A stretch of DNA of 64,000 nt from Toxonevra muliebris (lineage: Eukaryota > Arthropoda > Insecta > Diptera > Pallopteridae). The translations under genes and the position numbers were made by a program. The DNA lies in NCBI GenBank assembly GCA_963691655.1, contig OY829326.1, positions 37,351,989 through 37,415,988 on the forward strand. Direction: 5' to 3'. Below are positions 1-11,475 of this stretch, piece after piece. The first letter of the stretch is position 1, and each line of letters starts with the position of its first letter. The notes beneath the pieces are model-generated. The model was not told where the DNA came from and searched no databases. It saw only the letters and a list, made by a program, of their open reading frames with translations.

Positions 1-1085
1 TCGCATGTGGAAAGGCTTTTCCATCTGCTATCTGCAAGGGTAAGGAAGTAAGAGAGTATATCAGTCTTGATTTTATTCAGGAGAATTGTTACAGATTGTG
101 CCTGAGTTAAATCCAGAGCTGAACCTCGCTTTGCTAATTCATCGGCTTTTTAATTGCCTTCGATTTTCCTGTGATTAGGGACCCAAATAAGGCCAATGCC
201 CAGCCTAAGACTTAGGGTGGCGAACAACTCCTTGCATTGGTTAACTAATCTAGAGGATATTATGTCTGAGCCTAGATCTTTAATGGCTGCTTGGCTGTCT
301 GTGAAGATAGCTACTTTAACCCTTCTTTTAGCAGGCTTCTCTGATTGCCAGAAGTTTGACCTGCAAAGCACTGTCTTCATTGGGGTATCTAAGAGATTCG
401 GTATTGAGCCCAATATTTGACCCGTCGGTGTAGAGTTCTATCTCATGACCAGCTCTAATGCGATTTCTTCTCCAATCTGCTCTTTTTTTTTTTGAAACAA
501 GATGTCAAAGCCCTTCTTGAAGTTTAATTTGGTTATCATGTAGTCAGTGTTATGTTGGTTTGGTGTATTCGGTACTTGTGATAGAATTCTGCTGTGTCCG
601 TAGTTTTTGGCAGTCCAGGACTCTACCTCTCTGAGTCTGACTGCACTTGAAGCTGCGGAAGCTTTGGCATAAAGTTCCATAGGAAACAAGTGTACTAAGT
701 AGCACGTTTAGGGCCTCCGTTAGGTATAAGCAGATAGCAGCTGTAATGCCTATGCATGCTGACCTTAATATCCCTATATCCCTTCCTCATAACATGCCAC
801 CATACTAATGATGTTTCCAACTGAGCTTAGTGTCTAGGATGACCCCTAGGTATTTGGGGTTCTTTGATAAAGTAAGTGTATGACTATTCAATTTAAGTAG
901 ATTAAAGCTTGGTAAAGCTTTTATTTGGATTCACTCTCAGGCCACACTTCACCGTCCAGTTTCTGAGTGAGTCCAAAGCTCCTTTCATAATCTCGCTTAT
1001 TAGGTTTGGAAACAGACCTGAGACTATGATCAACACATCATCCGCATAAGCTACCACTTTTATCCCCCTTTTGCAATGTCTACTG
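1..1085 (-). pseudogene. RNase H-type LINE pol fragment
   Basis: This is the 3' half of a non-LTR retrotransposon pol gene, read right to left and running off the left edge of the window. The reverse transcriptase catalytic YADD box is intact at 1037-1048. It is followed by the usual post-RT region, including a KYLGVILD-like segment near 830-870. An RNase H domain lies at about 150-430, with a YTDGS box near 415 and an FTDSQAAIK box near 300. The conserved glutamate of the RNase H QAE box reads as lysine (QVKLLAI, near 365), and several stops and frameshifts break the frame, so the copy is dead. RNase H downstream of RT places it with I/LOA/R1-type LINEs. The exact clade was not tested. Confidence 0.85.
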
Positions 1086-2924
1086 CGAATTCAAGTTGAA
1101 CTTTTATGGTTTGAAAATTGCGTTTTTAGCTTAACTTATTGAGTAAAAGATCTTTTTTCGATCTATTTTAGGTCTGATGATAAGAAACTGAGTTTTGATC
1201 GAGGTTCGGCTTAATTTTTAATCTGACTTTTTGGCTGAATTTTAATGCGTGATCCGTGATTGAAGCGTGATCCGACTCTTGATCCGATTTTATTTTAATG
1301 ATGGTTTGAATTTTCGAATTCATTCCAATTTGTGGCCTGAATTTATAATTATAATTATAATTTTTAATCAGAAATTGATCCTATTTTAATATTTGCCAGG
1401 GCCTGAGTCTGCATGTGTGTGTTTCCTTCGATATATTCTTCTCACAAGAGCAAACTAGCCAAAACATGTTTGAGAGTAAACTCTAAAATTAGAGAATGAA
1501 CTTATGATAAAAATTATAAGTCTACAAGCATGCCATTTAGCATGACTGTGTCATGAAAAATGTCAGTGGTATCAAGCTAAAAGCATATTGTATGTAGTCT
1601 ATTAAAAATTTACTTTCCCCATACTTATTACAATATACAGAGTATAAATAAGTCGAATTGTATCAACTCGAAAATTTTCTCATTCCCATTTTATTCTCAC
1701 TTTGTCTGGTTGTGGTTTTTTGTGTGCTGTGGTTGCCTGTGATTTTTTTCATGTGTGTGTATGAGCATTTTTCATACTTGCTGACTGACCCAGTTGTAAT
1801 TTATTAAAAGAAAAAACAACAAAAACAACATACCAGCACACAGAACAGCAACGGCAACATCAGCGCCAGTAGTAGTTAGAGGTTTGTAGTTGTAGTCACA
1901 GTAGCTCATATTCTCATCACTTTTCGTTGTTACACTTCGTCTTTGCGTCGTATATATGAAATCCTGTTTTTCTTTTTTTTTTATGTGCCACTTCTTGTTT
2001 TTGTTTTTTCCGATTTTTCTTCTTTTTTTTTCTTTTTTTCTGATGCAGTGCAGTTGCTTGTCGTCGTTCTTTTCATCGTTATATGCAGCTAACTCTCCCT
2101 TCTCGATTCTTCAACACAAACTTGCTTTCGCTTTTCTACTTCGTATGGTTACTGCATATTTGTTTTTACTTGAGTGTGTGTGTGTATATGTTTATTGCAT
2201 GTGTACATATATTGTGCATGTATGTGTGTGTGTGAATAAGTGTTAGTTGCCAAAAGTGGGTGTGGCTGTGTGTGGTTCTAACCAAGCAAGCAGGCAGTCA
2301 GGCAGTCAGCTTAAATGTGTCTGCTCTGATATATTTTTATGTAACATAGTCTGCTTTGGTAAATTTGTAGTTTGTTGCTTTTTCCCGCCTGAGAGCCGCT
2401 TGCTTGCTTGTTTCCTATCTCCTCAGCCCCCTTGAATACCACTTTTTTATATCCAACACTAACAAGCAACGCTGCACTCACCCACTCACCAGCTTCAGCT
2501 TCAGTTTTAACAAAATTTACACATATTTTTATGGCATTTTTACTTTCATATTTTTCAATATTTTTTCTTTTCAGCTTTGAATTTTTTGTTTGTTTATTTT
2601 ATTATTTTCCATTAAATTTCGTGGTGTTGCAATGTTGGTATTGCAAATTAATTAATATTTAAACGAAATGGTAAATCAATTAAGTGCTTCAATGGTCACA
2701 ACGGGGTAAGAGGTTATCAGGGATCGGTCAGCACCAGCAACCAGCAGTAAAATTTATTTTAATCTAATATTTAATAGGAAGAAAAAAATGTAAAATTAAA
2801 TATTTATCCCATGTATACATTTTTGCGTTTAATATTATTAAACACTCTTGGTGTTGTGTATTGGGCGTCATTCATATACAATTTGTATATGTTGTTACTG
2901 CAAGCATCATCTTTTAGCGGAGTA
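1086..2924. other. AT-rich non-coding stretch
   Basis: No coding signal was recognised. Around 1180-1400 there is a run of degenerate TGATCCG-like words and an ATAATT repeat. From 1680 to 2250 the DNA is T- and TG-rich, with short poly(T) and TGTG runs. Around 2400-2520 there are short CACTCACC/CAGCTTCAG repeats. The composition resembles ordinary fly intron or intergenic DNA. Confidence 0.5.
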
Positions 2925-2926
2925 TA

Positions 2927-4130
2927 CAGGGTGACAATTGTAAAGTGACGCAAGTTTAATACTCTGCAGCAAGCTTTTCCACTTACCGTTACTTTAATTT
3001 AAATAGCAAATTCATTCATCATTGGCTTTGCTTTTAATTTCATTTGAATTTTTGTTATTACATTTTGAAATTTCCATAAAAATGGACAAGGAAAATATTC
3101 GTCGTGAAATTATGAAATTTCATTTGGCAAATTATAGTAGCCGTCAAATTGCAAAAGCTTTAAATTTGTCAAGTCGTACGGTAGACCGAGCTATTATTCG
3201 ATATAATGAAACTGGGGGTTTTGGAGATAGAGACCGGGGAAAATTTTCAACAGTTGCCACTACTGGTTTAACAGAAAAAATTCGTAAACGAATCAAGCGA
3301 AATCCAAGGCGCTCAATGAGAAAAATCGCTAAGGAAGTGGGAGTAAACCGTGGAACAGTGCGAATCATTGCAAAATCAAAGCTTAATCTTAAGCCGTACA
3401 AGCTCCGAAAAGCTCAAGATCTGACACAAAAAACGAAAGATTTGCGACTGCAAAGATGCAAGGCGTTGCTACGCTCCTCCGTGTTAAAAAATGTTGAAAA
3501 TATCTTGTTTACAGATGAAAAAATTTTCACGGTTGAACAACATTTCAATGCGCAAATTGACCGAATGTGGCTAACATCATCATCGCAACAAAATAGGACT
3601 GTTTGCCGAGTTCAAAAACCAGCTTCCGTTATGGTATGGGCTGGAGTTTCCGCTAATGCCAGAACCCCTCTAATATTCGTTGAAGAGGGTGTTAAAATTG
3701 ACCAGGTTGTTTATGTTCCCACATGGCAAAATTAACGCAAACATGGATAAAAGACAATTTTTCAATGTTTCATATCATCTCAAGAATGGCCACCATACTC
3801 CCCAGACTTGAATCCAATGGACTACTCTTTTTGGAGTATTTTAGAGAGTAAGACTTGTGCATCTCAACACCACAGTCTGGAGTCGGTGACAAATTGATTA
3901 GAGAAAGCCAGGACTGAAATTGATCAGGAAGTCCTGCGGCGAACAGTCCTACGATTTCCGGATCGATTGAAGGCATGTGTGCAGGCTAAAGGAGGTTATA
4001 TTGAATGAGGTGGGGTTCAAATGAATGCTTATATATTCAGCAATCTTAACACTTAATTGTACTTAATGGAAGTACGTCCTTTTGAAAATAACTGCTGAAA
4101 TGTGTGCATCACTTTACGATTGTCACCCTG
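2927..4130 (+). mobile_element. Tc1/mariner-type element (DD37D-like)
   Basis: A 1204-bp DNA transposon with both ends visible. The left end starts CAGGGTGACAATTGTAAAGT and the right end is its near-perfect inverse, ending GATTGTCACCCTG. TA dinucleotides lie directly outside (2925-2926 and 4131-4132), as expected for TA-target insertion. It carries one transposase pseudogene on the plus strand. A truncated sister copy begins at 38530, also next to TATA, so the family has moved more than once in this genome. Confidence 0.9.
3082..4008 (+). pseudogene. DD37D-type transposase, internally deleted
   Basis: The ATG at 3082 (MDKENIRREI) fits better than the upstream in-frame ATG at 3022, because the helix-turn-helix region begins just after it. 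Residues 1-60 and 75-120 resemble two HTH DNA-binding folds. The first catalytic Asp lies in LFTDEKIFTVEQ near 3510, followed by MVWAGVSA. After VVYVP (near 3715) the reading frame breaks, and the block expected to hold the second catalytic Asp is missing. Sequence resumes with TQTWIKDNF and, in another frame, EWPPYSPDLNPMDYSFW, so the third catalytic residue is Asp. In family members the spacing of the last two Asp is 37 residues (maT-like); here it cannot be measured. The C-terminus ends in AKGGYIE and a stop at 4006-4008. Confidence 0.85.
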
Positions 4131-4132
4131 TA

Positions 4133-4754
4133 TAGTGTCTACAATTGCCTTGAATCGTACTCAGTTTGTGTTATTAGCAGAGTTAAGTTCTCTTCCAACG
4201 ACAAGTTCATTTAAAGCCTAATAATTGAATTTAATTGAATTTGTTTTTTTTTTCCATGTTAGGTTTTGACTGGTCACTAGAGCCACAGGAATCTTGAGGG
4301 TTCCTGAGTTGGGCTTGGCGTTTAATACTGTTGGTTCACTTATCGAGCTTATTTATATATTTATTGTTAAGGTACGATGTGGTATACAAATTCTTAAAAT
4401 TCGCCTCACAAATTTGTAGATAACATCAGTATACGTGACATAAAATAGAAAAAAGTTTTTGACTTAAGCAACCAGCGAAACTGTAAAGTCAGAATCCGAA
4501 GATAAAACTCATGTCAAAAATATCAAATCTAATTTAGTTACTAAGATCTATTCTTTTTCTTCTTTTATGTCACAACAAGGTCGAGTTTTTCACTTCTATT
4601 TTTGACCGTGCCCAGCATTAAAAGATGTTACTCTGCGTAGCAATCCGGCATCATAACCATTACATCACGGCAACCATTATTAAGATCTATTCCCATTGTA
4701 TTAATGTCTTTCACCGTAATTATGTTTTGTCATTAATTTACCACCCCCATATTA
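4133..4754. other. Non-coding stretch with a repeat-tail motif
   Basis: No gene seen. Positions about 4206-4230 (GTTCATTTAAAGCCTAATAA) closely match 63642-63665 near the end of the SINE insertion at the right of the window. This may be an old SINE or LINE tail. Nothing else was recognised. Confidence 0.45.
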
Positions 4755-4762
4755 GAGTGGAT

Positions 4763-5569
4763 CAGGGATGCCAACTAATTTTTTCTCTCTCCCCATTAAC
4801 TCTCTAGAAATTCCCCGATTTTCGATCAAATTCCCCGCACTGGTATTATTTCATACGCACTTTCCATATAAACATTTTACAAAAACAAATTTTTATGGGA
4901 CTGACTCCGGAATTCTTAACATAAGCTTCAGCCCACTTTAGGACATCAAAGTTTTCAAAGTAGAAGACATGGGATTTTTTGACTCAAATAAAAAATGGCA
5001 GAAACTTTGTTTTGAGAAAAACGGGTTCAAAGTTTTGACTATCGGTTTTTAACATATAAAATATACTTCATCTTCTTTATGATGGCTGACCGTAATTTGT
5101 AAGTTTACAGATTAGTCAGCAATGATTAAGAGTTAATCAGGAGGTGCTGGACGAAGGCATAATTAAGCCTTTCTGAACGGCCGAAAGAGAAGTCGAAAAG
5201 CCGCGCTACGGTCTTTTGGCCTGACTGACACTCGTCGCTATAATCGTCTATATCTACGAAAGCACTCTGCGTTTTCTGAAATTTTTACAAAGTACTTTCG
5301 AAATATAAACTTTGAAATAGCACACTTTTTTAAAAATCGATTTCTCCAAACCAATAAATTGTAGGGCCTGCTTAAGAAAAGATGAAGATTTTAAGACCCA
5401 AAATATGAAGTATTTCATAAGTTAAATGTTTTGCATTACATAAAATTTGACAAAAAATATTCTTCAGACTTTGATTACTAAAAGCTGAACGACTTCAAAT
5501 TCCCGCAGAAAACAGCTCATTCCCCGATTCCCCGCACCAAGTAAAATTCCCCGCAAGTTGGCATCGCTG
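4763..5569. mobile_element. hAT-type MITE with 8-bp duplication
   Basis: An 807-bp non-autonomous element. The left end is CAGGGATGCCAACT and the right end, inverted, is CAGCGATGCCAACT. The 8-bp target duplication GAGTGGAT is exact (4755-4762 and 5570-5577). Eight-base duplications and CAG-starting ends are hallmarks of hAT transposons. Both subterminal regions carry ATTCCCCG words, two on the left and about four on the right, all in the same orientation rather than inverted. No transposase remnant was seen inside. The body is AT-rich with no long reading frame. Confidence 0.88.
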
Positions 5570-5659
5570 GAGTGGATCCTCCATCATGCCAGCCATTTTT
5601 TGAGAAGAGGCTGTAAAGACAAGATGATTAACATTTTGGAAGTGAAACTTCTTTAGCGA

Positions 5660-6295
5660 GGGTAAATCGAAAATTTCGCAACGGAAATCGCGTTGTTGTT
5701 GCACTGATATGAAACTAATAAGAAACGAAGTTATGCTGTTGTTAGTGTTTAGCGAACGAAGTCATTTGGGGATCGGCTGCTTACAATCATGCAGAGAGTC
5801 GACTTCTTGCAGTTTTGTCTCAATGTGCTTTAGTGAGAGAGTTTGATTCTGTATAGCTGAATTTTCCTTTCATGTGCTATATACATGTGCTACGTCATGT
5901 TTGTGCCGATAAATGTAGAGAGTATCAACAGAAAAAAAGCTTCAGAAAATAGAAAGAGGAAGAGTGCAAAAGCTTCACCAGCAACGGTCACGTGAAAATC
6001 GCGTTTTTGTTGCACTTTAACAAAAACCAGTAAGCAACGAAGTTATGCAGTTGTTAATCGGCTACATACAATCAAACAGAGAGACAACTTCTCGCAGTTT
6101 TATCGCATGTGCTTTAGTGAGATATTCGATAAAGAAGTCTCGGCTTAATTGCATATAACTGAACTTTCCTTTCTTGTGTTATATACGTGTACTAAGTCGT
6201 GTTTGTGCTGAAAAGTGTAGAGAGTATCAAAAGAAGAAAAGCAACAACAAAATAGAGAGAAGAGGACAGCAAAAACTTCAACAGAATGTTTTATA
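5660..6295 (+). repeat. Tandem ~311-bp repeat, two units
   Basis: Two diverged copies of a non-coding unit follow each other. The junction motif GTTGTTGCACT, then a GAAAC..AATAAGAAACGAAGTTATGC-like string, starts at about 5695 and recurs at about 6006; GCACT falls at 5701 and 6012, giving a period of 311. Shared internal landmarks are GGATCGGCT or ATCGGCTAC, CTTCTYGCAGTTTT, GTGCTTTAGTGAGA and TAGAGAGTATCA. Unit 1 ends with GGTCACGTGAAAATCGCG, which holds a CACGTG palindrome. A third copy lies inverted at about 31815-32165. No reading frame is conserved between copies. Confidence 0.82.
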
Positions 6296-6299
6296 AATG

Positions 6300-8935
6300 T
6301 TTTCTAAAAATTTTCTAATAAACGACATAGTTTCACTTCACTGTTCTTTTGTGAAGTATTTTTTAGACCATAATAGCGGCCAAAAATGGAATCCTTGGCT
6401 GGAACGCCATCTATAGACCGGCCGTTTGTGTTTTTTTTTTTGAGCACAAACTTAATTTTGGCACCTTTTCTGATCTAAAATATATTCGCTAAGGGGATCT
6501 GCAGTAGAAAAATGCAGTAGAAAAAGTATAATTTAGAACAAAGAACTTATTTTTGGCCTCTATTTTGATATAAAAAATATTACAAATGCATGCTATGAAG
6601 CAAAAACTTTGAGGGGGTGGGGTGAGGGGTGGGGGGGAGTAGAGTGTATATTTAAAAAAAAAATGTTGCAAACAAATTTACCCCTCTTCTCAAATAGCGC
6701 TGTCATGATAGAGGTTTCAAAAATTCCCTGTATTTCGATCCTGTCTACTCCATACCTTGCGTGCTGCTTTCTAATGCTTGAGCTAATAGATTTTTTGGAC
6801 TCAGGTAGGTACCCATGAAAACATTAAGCTGATTCAACTTAAATCCATATCTTTTCTCACAATTTTTGGCATTTTATGCCAGACAGCGATGGGCTCGGAT
6901 TCTTTTCGTTTGGCTTGCTTGATGGGTTTAAAAATATATCAACCTTACTTATACTCTGAGACGCTGCTACGAAATTATTCAGTTATTGAGAATAGCGAGG
7001 CCACCACTCCTTATTGCACAATACGGTCTTGTGAGCTTATAATTTAAATAACATATTTGAAGCTGCTAAAAAACACAGTTCAACATTTATCATCAACATA
7101 AAATAATATATTGTATTTTTGAATTTGATTTAATCAAAAAGCCTCTCTCCTTCTCGTAAAATATGATTGATTGATTGATAATAAACTACACGGAAAAATA
7201 TGCTAATTTTTTATATTTTCTTTCTGCAAATATTTAAGGAAAATAATTTTAAAATTTTGCTAAACAATATTTTCACACTACCGCCGCTTTATTTAGCTCA
7301 TTATTATGATGCCATGCATTATACACGCAGTACCACAAAAAGTGTTACTGCCAAAAACATGACAGTGACAACTGATATATTAAAGCTAATTTTTCATATT
7401 CACATTAAATTTCATGGCGGAAAACATACGTACATACATATTTCAATCATCATAATACAACATACAAAAGCATATACAAAAAGAAAAAGGAAACAACTGA
7501 AGAAGAAAAACGTGGTGAAGTAGCAACAAAATACAATAACGAAAAGGAAAAAACACATTTATCAAACGTAAAATACACACGCGCAAATATCATCATGCAG
7601 TATTTAGATGCTGAAGAAGTTGTGACAACAGCAATGGCAATAGCAGCAGTAGCTCACACAGAAACACGTGGCATCAAATAAAATATACCATACATTCGTT
7701 TCACTATAATTGCTATGCTAGATTTATTGTAGGTAATGTGAATGTCAGAATGTCGGAAGGAAATCAATAAGATTTCCTTGCTTTTTTTTTCTTACATATA
7801 TGTTTCTGATCAATTATTTGTTATGTAGCCCTCTAGCATACTTTTAGGCTTATATAATATATTCAATAGCAAAATTTTTTAAGCTCACATATGGTCTACG
7901 AATTTATTAAGAGTTTAAAAAAGTAGAATATACTTCGACAACAACAACAACATCAACAGTATATATGTAAAATCTGTAGTTACAATTTCAAGCGCTATAA
8001 ACTTTCTTTAAATTATATACCTACATATAAATACGTGAAAATTTGGCGCCAAAAAGTATACTTCCGCATTTGATGCTGCTTACTTTTTCTCTGCAAATAT
8101 ATTTGGTGTATATGTGTAAATAAAAATGTATATTTGTATATGTGTATATATGTGTGTGTGTGTGTTTATGTACTTTTTGCAATTTTCATGGCTCGTTTCT
8201 TTCTTTTTTCCATTTTTTTGTTGTTGTTTCATTTTACTGACTTTTTGGTGTGAAATGCAATCTTAACGATGTGATTGTATGTGTCGGAGTGTGTGTGTAT
8301 ACATAAACATATACATTACAGTACAGCGCGTGAATAAAATGGAAGGAAATGCACCGACAACGGAAACGATTTTACAAAATACTGCATTCGCGTTGTTCTA
8401 GCAACAATTTTTTTTTTTTGTTTTGCTTTCTTATTGCTGCTGTTGTCGTTGAATTCTTGCTGATAAAAAGGTTGTGTGTCTCTAATTTGGTGTTGTTGTT
8501 GTCTGTTTGTTTGTTGACTTTGTTTATTTGCTTGTCTTTTCTATTCTTTTAATAGAAAAATTTAATTTCCGCCAAGTTTCATTTACATTCATATGTAATA
8601 AAAGTTTATGTATTTTGAAATTTTTCTTTTTAAATTTCCAGCGTTAAGGATAGTTAGAGGTTTAAGTTAGCAATTGGTAATCATCGGATATTAAGCTGTG
8701 ATATATCATTTCACTAAGAAGTAGCTATAGTCACTATACTAGCTCAATTTGTCGAAAACTCTTTTACGTTGACTGATCCGCTGGCTCATTGTACTTTGTT
8801 GTGTTGTTATATCTTATTTGGCAACTAAAGTTGTTGAAGCAATATTCCTCTACAGAAATCACATATGAACTTGCCCAATTTTCGGATTGGAAATACTTTC
8901 CTTAAAGACTGTTTGTTCCTTTTTTCAACAGTAAC
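6300..8935. other. AT-rich non-coding stretch
   Basis: No supported gene. Apart from the G-rich block at 6613-6637, the stretch holds AT-rich DNA, short CAACAA runs near 7940, a (TATATG)n/(TG)n microsatellite at about 8100-8165, and T-rich runs at 8195-8225 and 8408-8420. Reading frames here are short, low in complexity and unlike any family I recognise. Confidence 0.45.
6613..6637 (+). other. G-quadruplex-type G runs
   Basis: Four runs of 5, 4, 4 and 7 guanines are separated by 1, 3 and 1 bases (6613-6617, 6619-6622, 6626-6629, 6631-6637). This satisfies the classic G-quadruplex pattern and stands out sharply in AT-rich surroundings. Any function is unknown. Confidence 0.7.
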
Positions 8936-8959
8936 TACAGTATAAAGGCATTATAAATG

Positions 8960-9490
8960 CCCTCGATAGTTGAATGGGTAGTGCACTAGATTTTAATCCA
9001 GCAGGTTCGGGTTCGATTCCCGTCTTCGTCTGGTAGTTCTCATAACCTTCTTATATTCACTATCAATATGAAGGTTATAAGAATTATAAGAAAGTGCACA
9101 AGTACACATCGTGGTTGGTAATGGCAAAACTACCAAGCTGATAAAAAATTGCTACACCGTTGTTCGGAATCTGCGTTAAACTGTAGGTTCAACAATGTTA
9201 GAGTTACAGTTGACAGGGGGCTAGACTAAACCAAAGCACTCAGTCTCGAAGACCATTGTACTATACCCAGATGGAGCCAGTAGAAGAGAGCAGAAAGACA
9301 GGAAAGGTATGTGAGGGGATAAATGGGAAGAAGAAAGGTCTAGACTCTCTCAACCTCGAACTTCCTTGTTTCACTGATGAACCTTAGAAGCTCAGGAAGA
9401 GGGAGAGTATGAAAATTATTCATATGGTATCACAATGAGCCGTTCAGATCTATGTGTGTCTCTCGGCAGTTTCTCTAACCTAACCTAGAA
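8960..9490 (+). mobile_element. tRNA-derived SINE, interrupted copy
   Basis: The head (8960-9033) is tRNA-like: an A-box-like TAGTTGAATGGG at 8967-8978 and a perfect B box GGTTCGATTCC at 9010-9020. These are the internal promoter for RNA polymerase III. The body then matches the copy at 63209, with shared strings such as TTATATTCACTA.CAATATRAAG and TTGGTAATGGCA. The match stops near 9172 and resumes near 9439 (CCGTTCAGATCTATGTGTGTC), ending in CTCTAACCTAACCTAG. Between them lies a LINE fragment on the opposite strand. It is not a functional tRNA, because the acceptor ends do not pair convincingly and the tail is SINE-like. Confidence 0.8.
9173..9427 (-). pseudogene. LINE 3' end inside the SINE
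   Basis: Read on the minus strand, 9415-9345 encodes the C-terminal tail of an RNase H-type LINE (PSSLPELLRFISETRKFEVE-like), followed by a 3' untranslated part down to about 9183. The segment 9195-9420 is closely similar to 40590-40790 over its whole length, so both come from one LINE family. Imperfect flanking words GTTCGGAATCT (9162-9172) and GTTCAGATCT (9442-9451) may be the target duplication made when it landed in the SINE. Confidence 0.7.
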
Positions 9491-10211
9491 CAAACAAATA
9501 ATTAAGTTTAGTTTTTCAAAGATTAATTTCTGGGAAAAAGTTAGACCTAGATGGTTTTGTGGTTTTGAGCTTCAATGACTTCAACTATTTTTTGATGGAG
9601 AAAATTTTCTCCGAAGAATGTTTATTATTTTTTCCAAATAATTAATCCAGTATAAAGGGATTATTATAAAAAAAGAAAAATTTTTGGTTTTCAAGGGTTA
9701 TTTTCTTAAACAAAAATATCTGCCTTGACCTTCGCTAACACCAATTACTTTTCGTTGGGGAACATTTTTCACCTGAACCTATAATAGGTTTCGCTATCTT
9801 TTACCCGGTATAGTCATACATCCAATAGAGGCTTCATATAACACTCAAAAGGGTAGAAGATCAGGGTTGGTGGAATCTGGCAGTCTAAGTTATGATAAAT
9901 AACGTTATATTAGCTATGAAACATGTACAAGGTAAAATATAAAGAAATGTGTATTGTTCCTGCTTAAACCAAAAGTGCAGTGTCGAAATCAATGACCCCG
10001 AATTACCCTTAAAAAGTTATCTGATCGCAATTTGAAATTTACTGTTGCACTGTGTTTTTGTTACTCATAGAGAACTTAAGAATGTGGCATTTACTAATAT
10101 TAAAAAAGAGATTATTGACAATTCACTATTGGCAAATATTATCAATGTTTTCTTGACGGTGCCGGAATTCCTCGACAGCAGAGATTAGACATCTACTTAG
10201 AATGTTGAACA
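9491..10211. other. Non-coding stretch
   Basis: AT-rich, with no coding signal. The words CAGTATAAAGGGATTATTAT (9649-9668) resemble 8938-8957 left of the SINE (CAGTATAAAGGCATTATAAA), which hints at a local duplication, but similarity outside those words is weak. Confidence 0.4.
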
Positions 10212-10213
10212 TA

Positions 10214-11473
10214 AAGCGCGGTTCACGCAAAATTGGCACGCAGGAAAGTTGCTGTATCTTTTTAATCAAGACACTCAGAATAACAAATAATGCATTAAAT
10301 GATAAGTTTAATACTATAATATTAAAATATTTAAATTTTTTTGTTGTGCAAAAAGTTCCGGGTATTCCTTTTAATGGACCCCATCAACATTTGAACATCC
10401 GCTCTGGATACTTTTGCGATTATTTGGTTCCATTTTAGTAACATTGAATTCACATTTTTGACAATACCTGTATTCTTCTTCAACTTATATTTTGTAATCG
10501 CCCAGTATTTTTCGATCGGTCGAAGCTAGGGGCAATTGGGTGAATTCATATATTTGGGCACTACATCTACTTTATTTGTCTGATACCAATGCATGGTTTT
10601 CTAGAGTAGTGGCAACTGGCTAAATCAGGCCAAAACTTTACTGGCGAATGGGTGGTGACGAACAAATGGCAATAGTCGTTTCGAAAGGCTCTCTTTGATG
10701 TAAATATCAGACGTCATAGAAGAGGATGTCACAAATGCCCTGGATTTGAGACCACAGCTGCAAATAGCCTGCCACACCATTGCTTTCTTTGCAAATTTAT
10801 CCATTTTTATGTACTTGAATTTTGAGGGTACATTACTACGATTCGTTGCCATATAAAATTTTTGACCTGGAAGCTGTTTAAGATCAAATTTTATCATCCA
10901 CAATAATGCATCCATTGAATTTGGTGAAAACATTATTATAAAGAAGACGAGCACGTTTTTTGGCCAGCAAATTCTGTTTGTCTGCACTATTTGGATATTT
11001 TATAGCACGATAGCACTTTAGCCCAGCTTTTATGCGTATTCGTCTAGCAGTACTTTTGCTGGTATTGAATTTTTTGGCACAATCGCTATCCGATAGTCCG
11101 GGATTGCTTTTGATGGACCTCAAGATCTTTGCCTTTAATTTTAGGTTGGTGGTTCCCGTTTTGTTCACAACTTTTTTAGCTCTTTCAACACTAAGAGTTT
11201 CTTTATATCGTTTTATAACTCTACATACCGTTCTTTTGGAGATATTTAACACTTTCGCAATCTTTGAACATTTGAATTTGTTCACAATCAATTTTCTATT
11301 TGCAGCTTCCATTGTGCACACAATCACCAACTTGCGATCAATTAATATGAAAAATTTATCAACTAACGGTAACGGTATTGTAAACAAATCCCAGTAAAAA
11401 ATTTGTTGTTCTTATGGCTAGGGGCGACGTGGTGACCACAACAAAGCGTGCCAATTTGGCGTGAACCGCGCTT
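10214..11473 (-). mobile_element. Tc1/mariner DD37E-type element
   Basis: A 1260-bp element with matching inverted ends. The left begins AAGCGCGGTTCACGCAAAAT and the right end, inverted, begins AAGCGCGGTTCACGCCAAAT; both continue TTGGCACGC. TA lies immediately outside on each side (10212-10213 and 11474-11475). The transposase pseudogene is on the minus strand and fills most of the element. The well-preserved ends against a broken gene suggest insertion by transposase supplied from elsewhere, or decay after insertion. Confidence 0.92.
10345..11312 (-). pseudogene. DD37E-type transposase, broken
   Basis: The start is the ATG at 11312 (MEAANRKLIVNKF). Residues 1-50 form a first HTH (KIAKVLNISKRTVCRVIKRY), and a second follows near residues 75-100 (SDCAKKFNTSKSTARRIRIK). 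The first catalytic Asp sits in CIIVDDKI, close to a frameshift near 10890. The next frame gives DLKQLPGQKFYMATNRSNVP and MVWQAICSCGLKSRAFVTS, a signature of this family. The region of the second Asp is damaged near 10620. The catalytic Glu survives in RPIEKYWAI, near 10500. Full-length relatives have 37 residues between the last two catalytic residues. Stops and frameshifts make it non-functional. Confidence 0.88.
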
Positions 11474-11475
11474 TA

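Noticed and set aside
8960..9033. True tRNA gene
   Set aside because: The A and B boxes are good, but the acceptor arms do not pair, and the sequence runs on into a SINE body shared with 63209.
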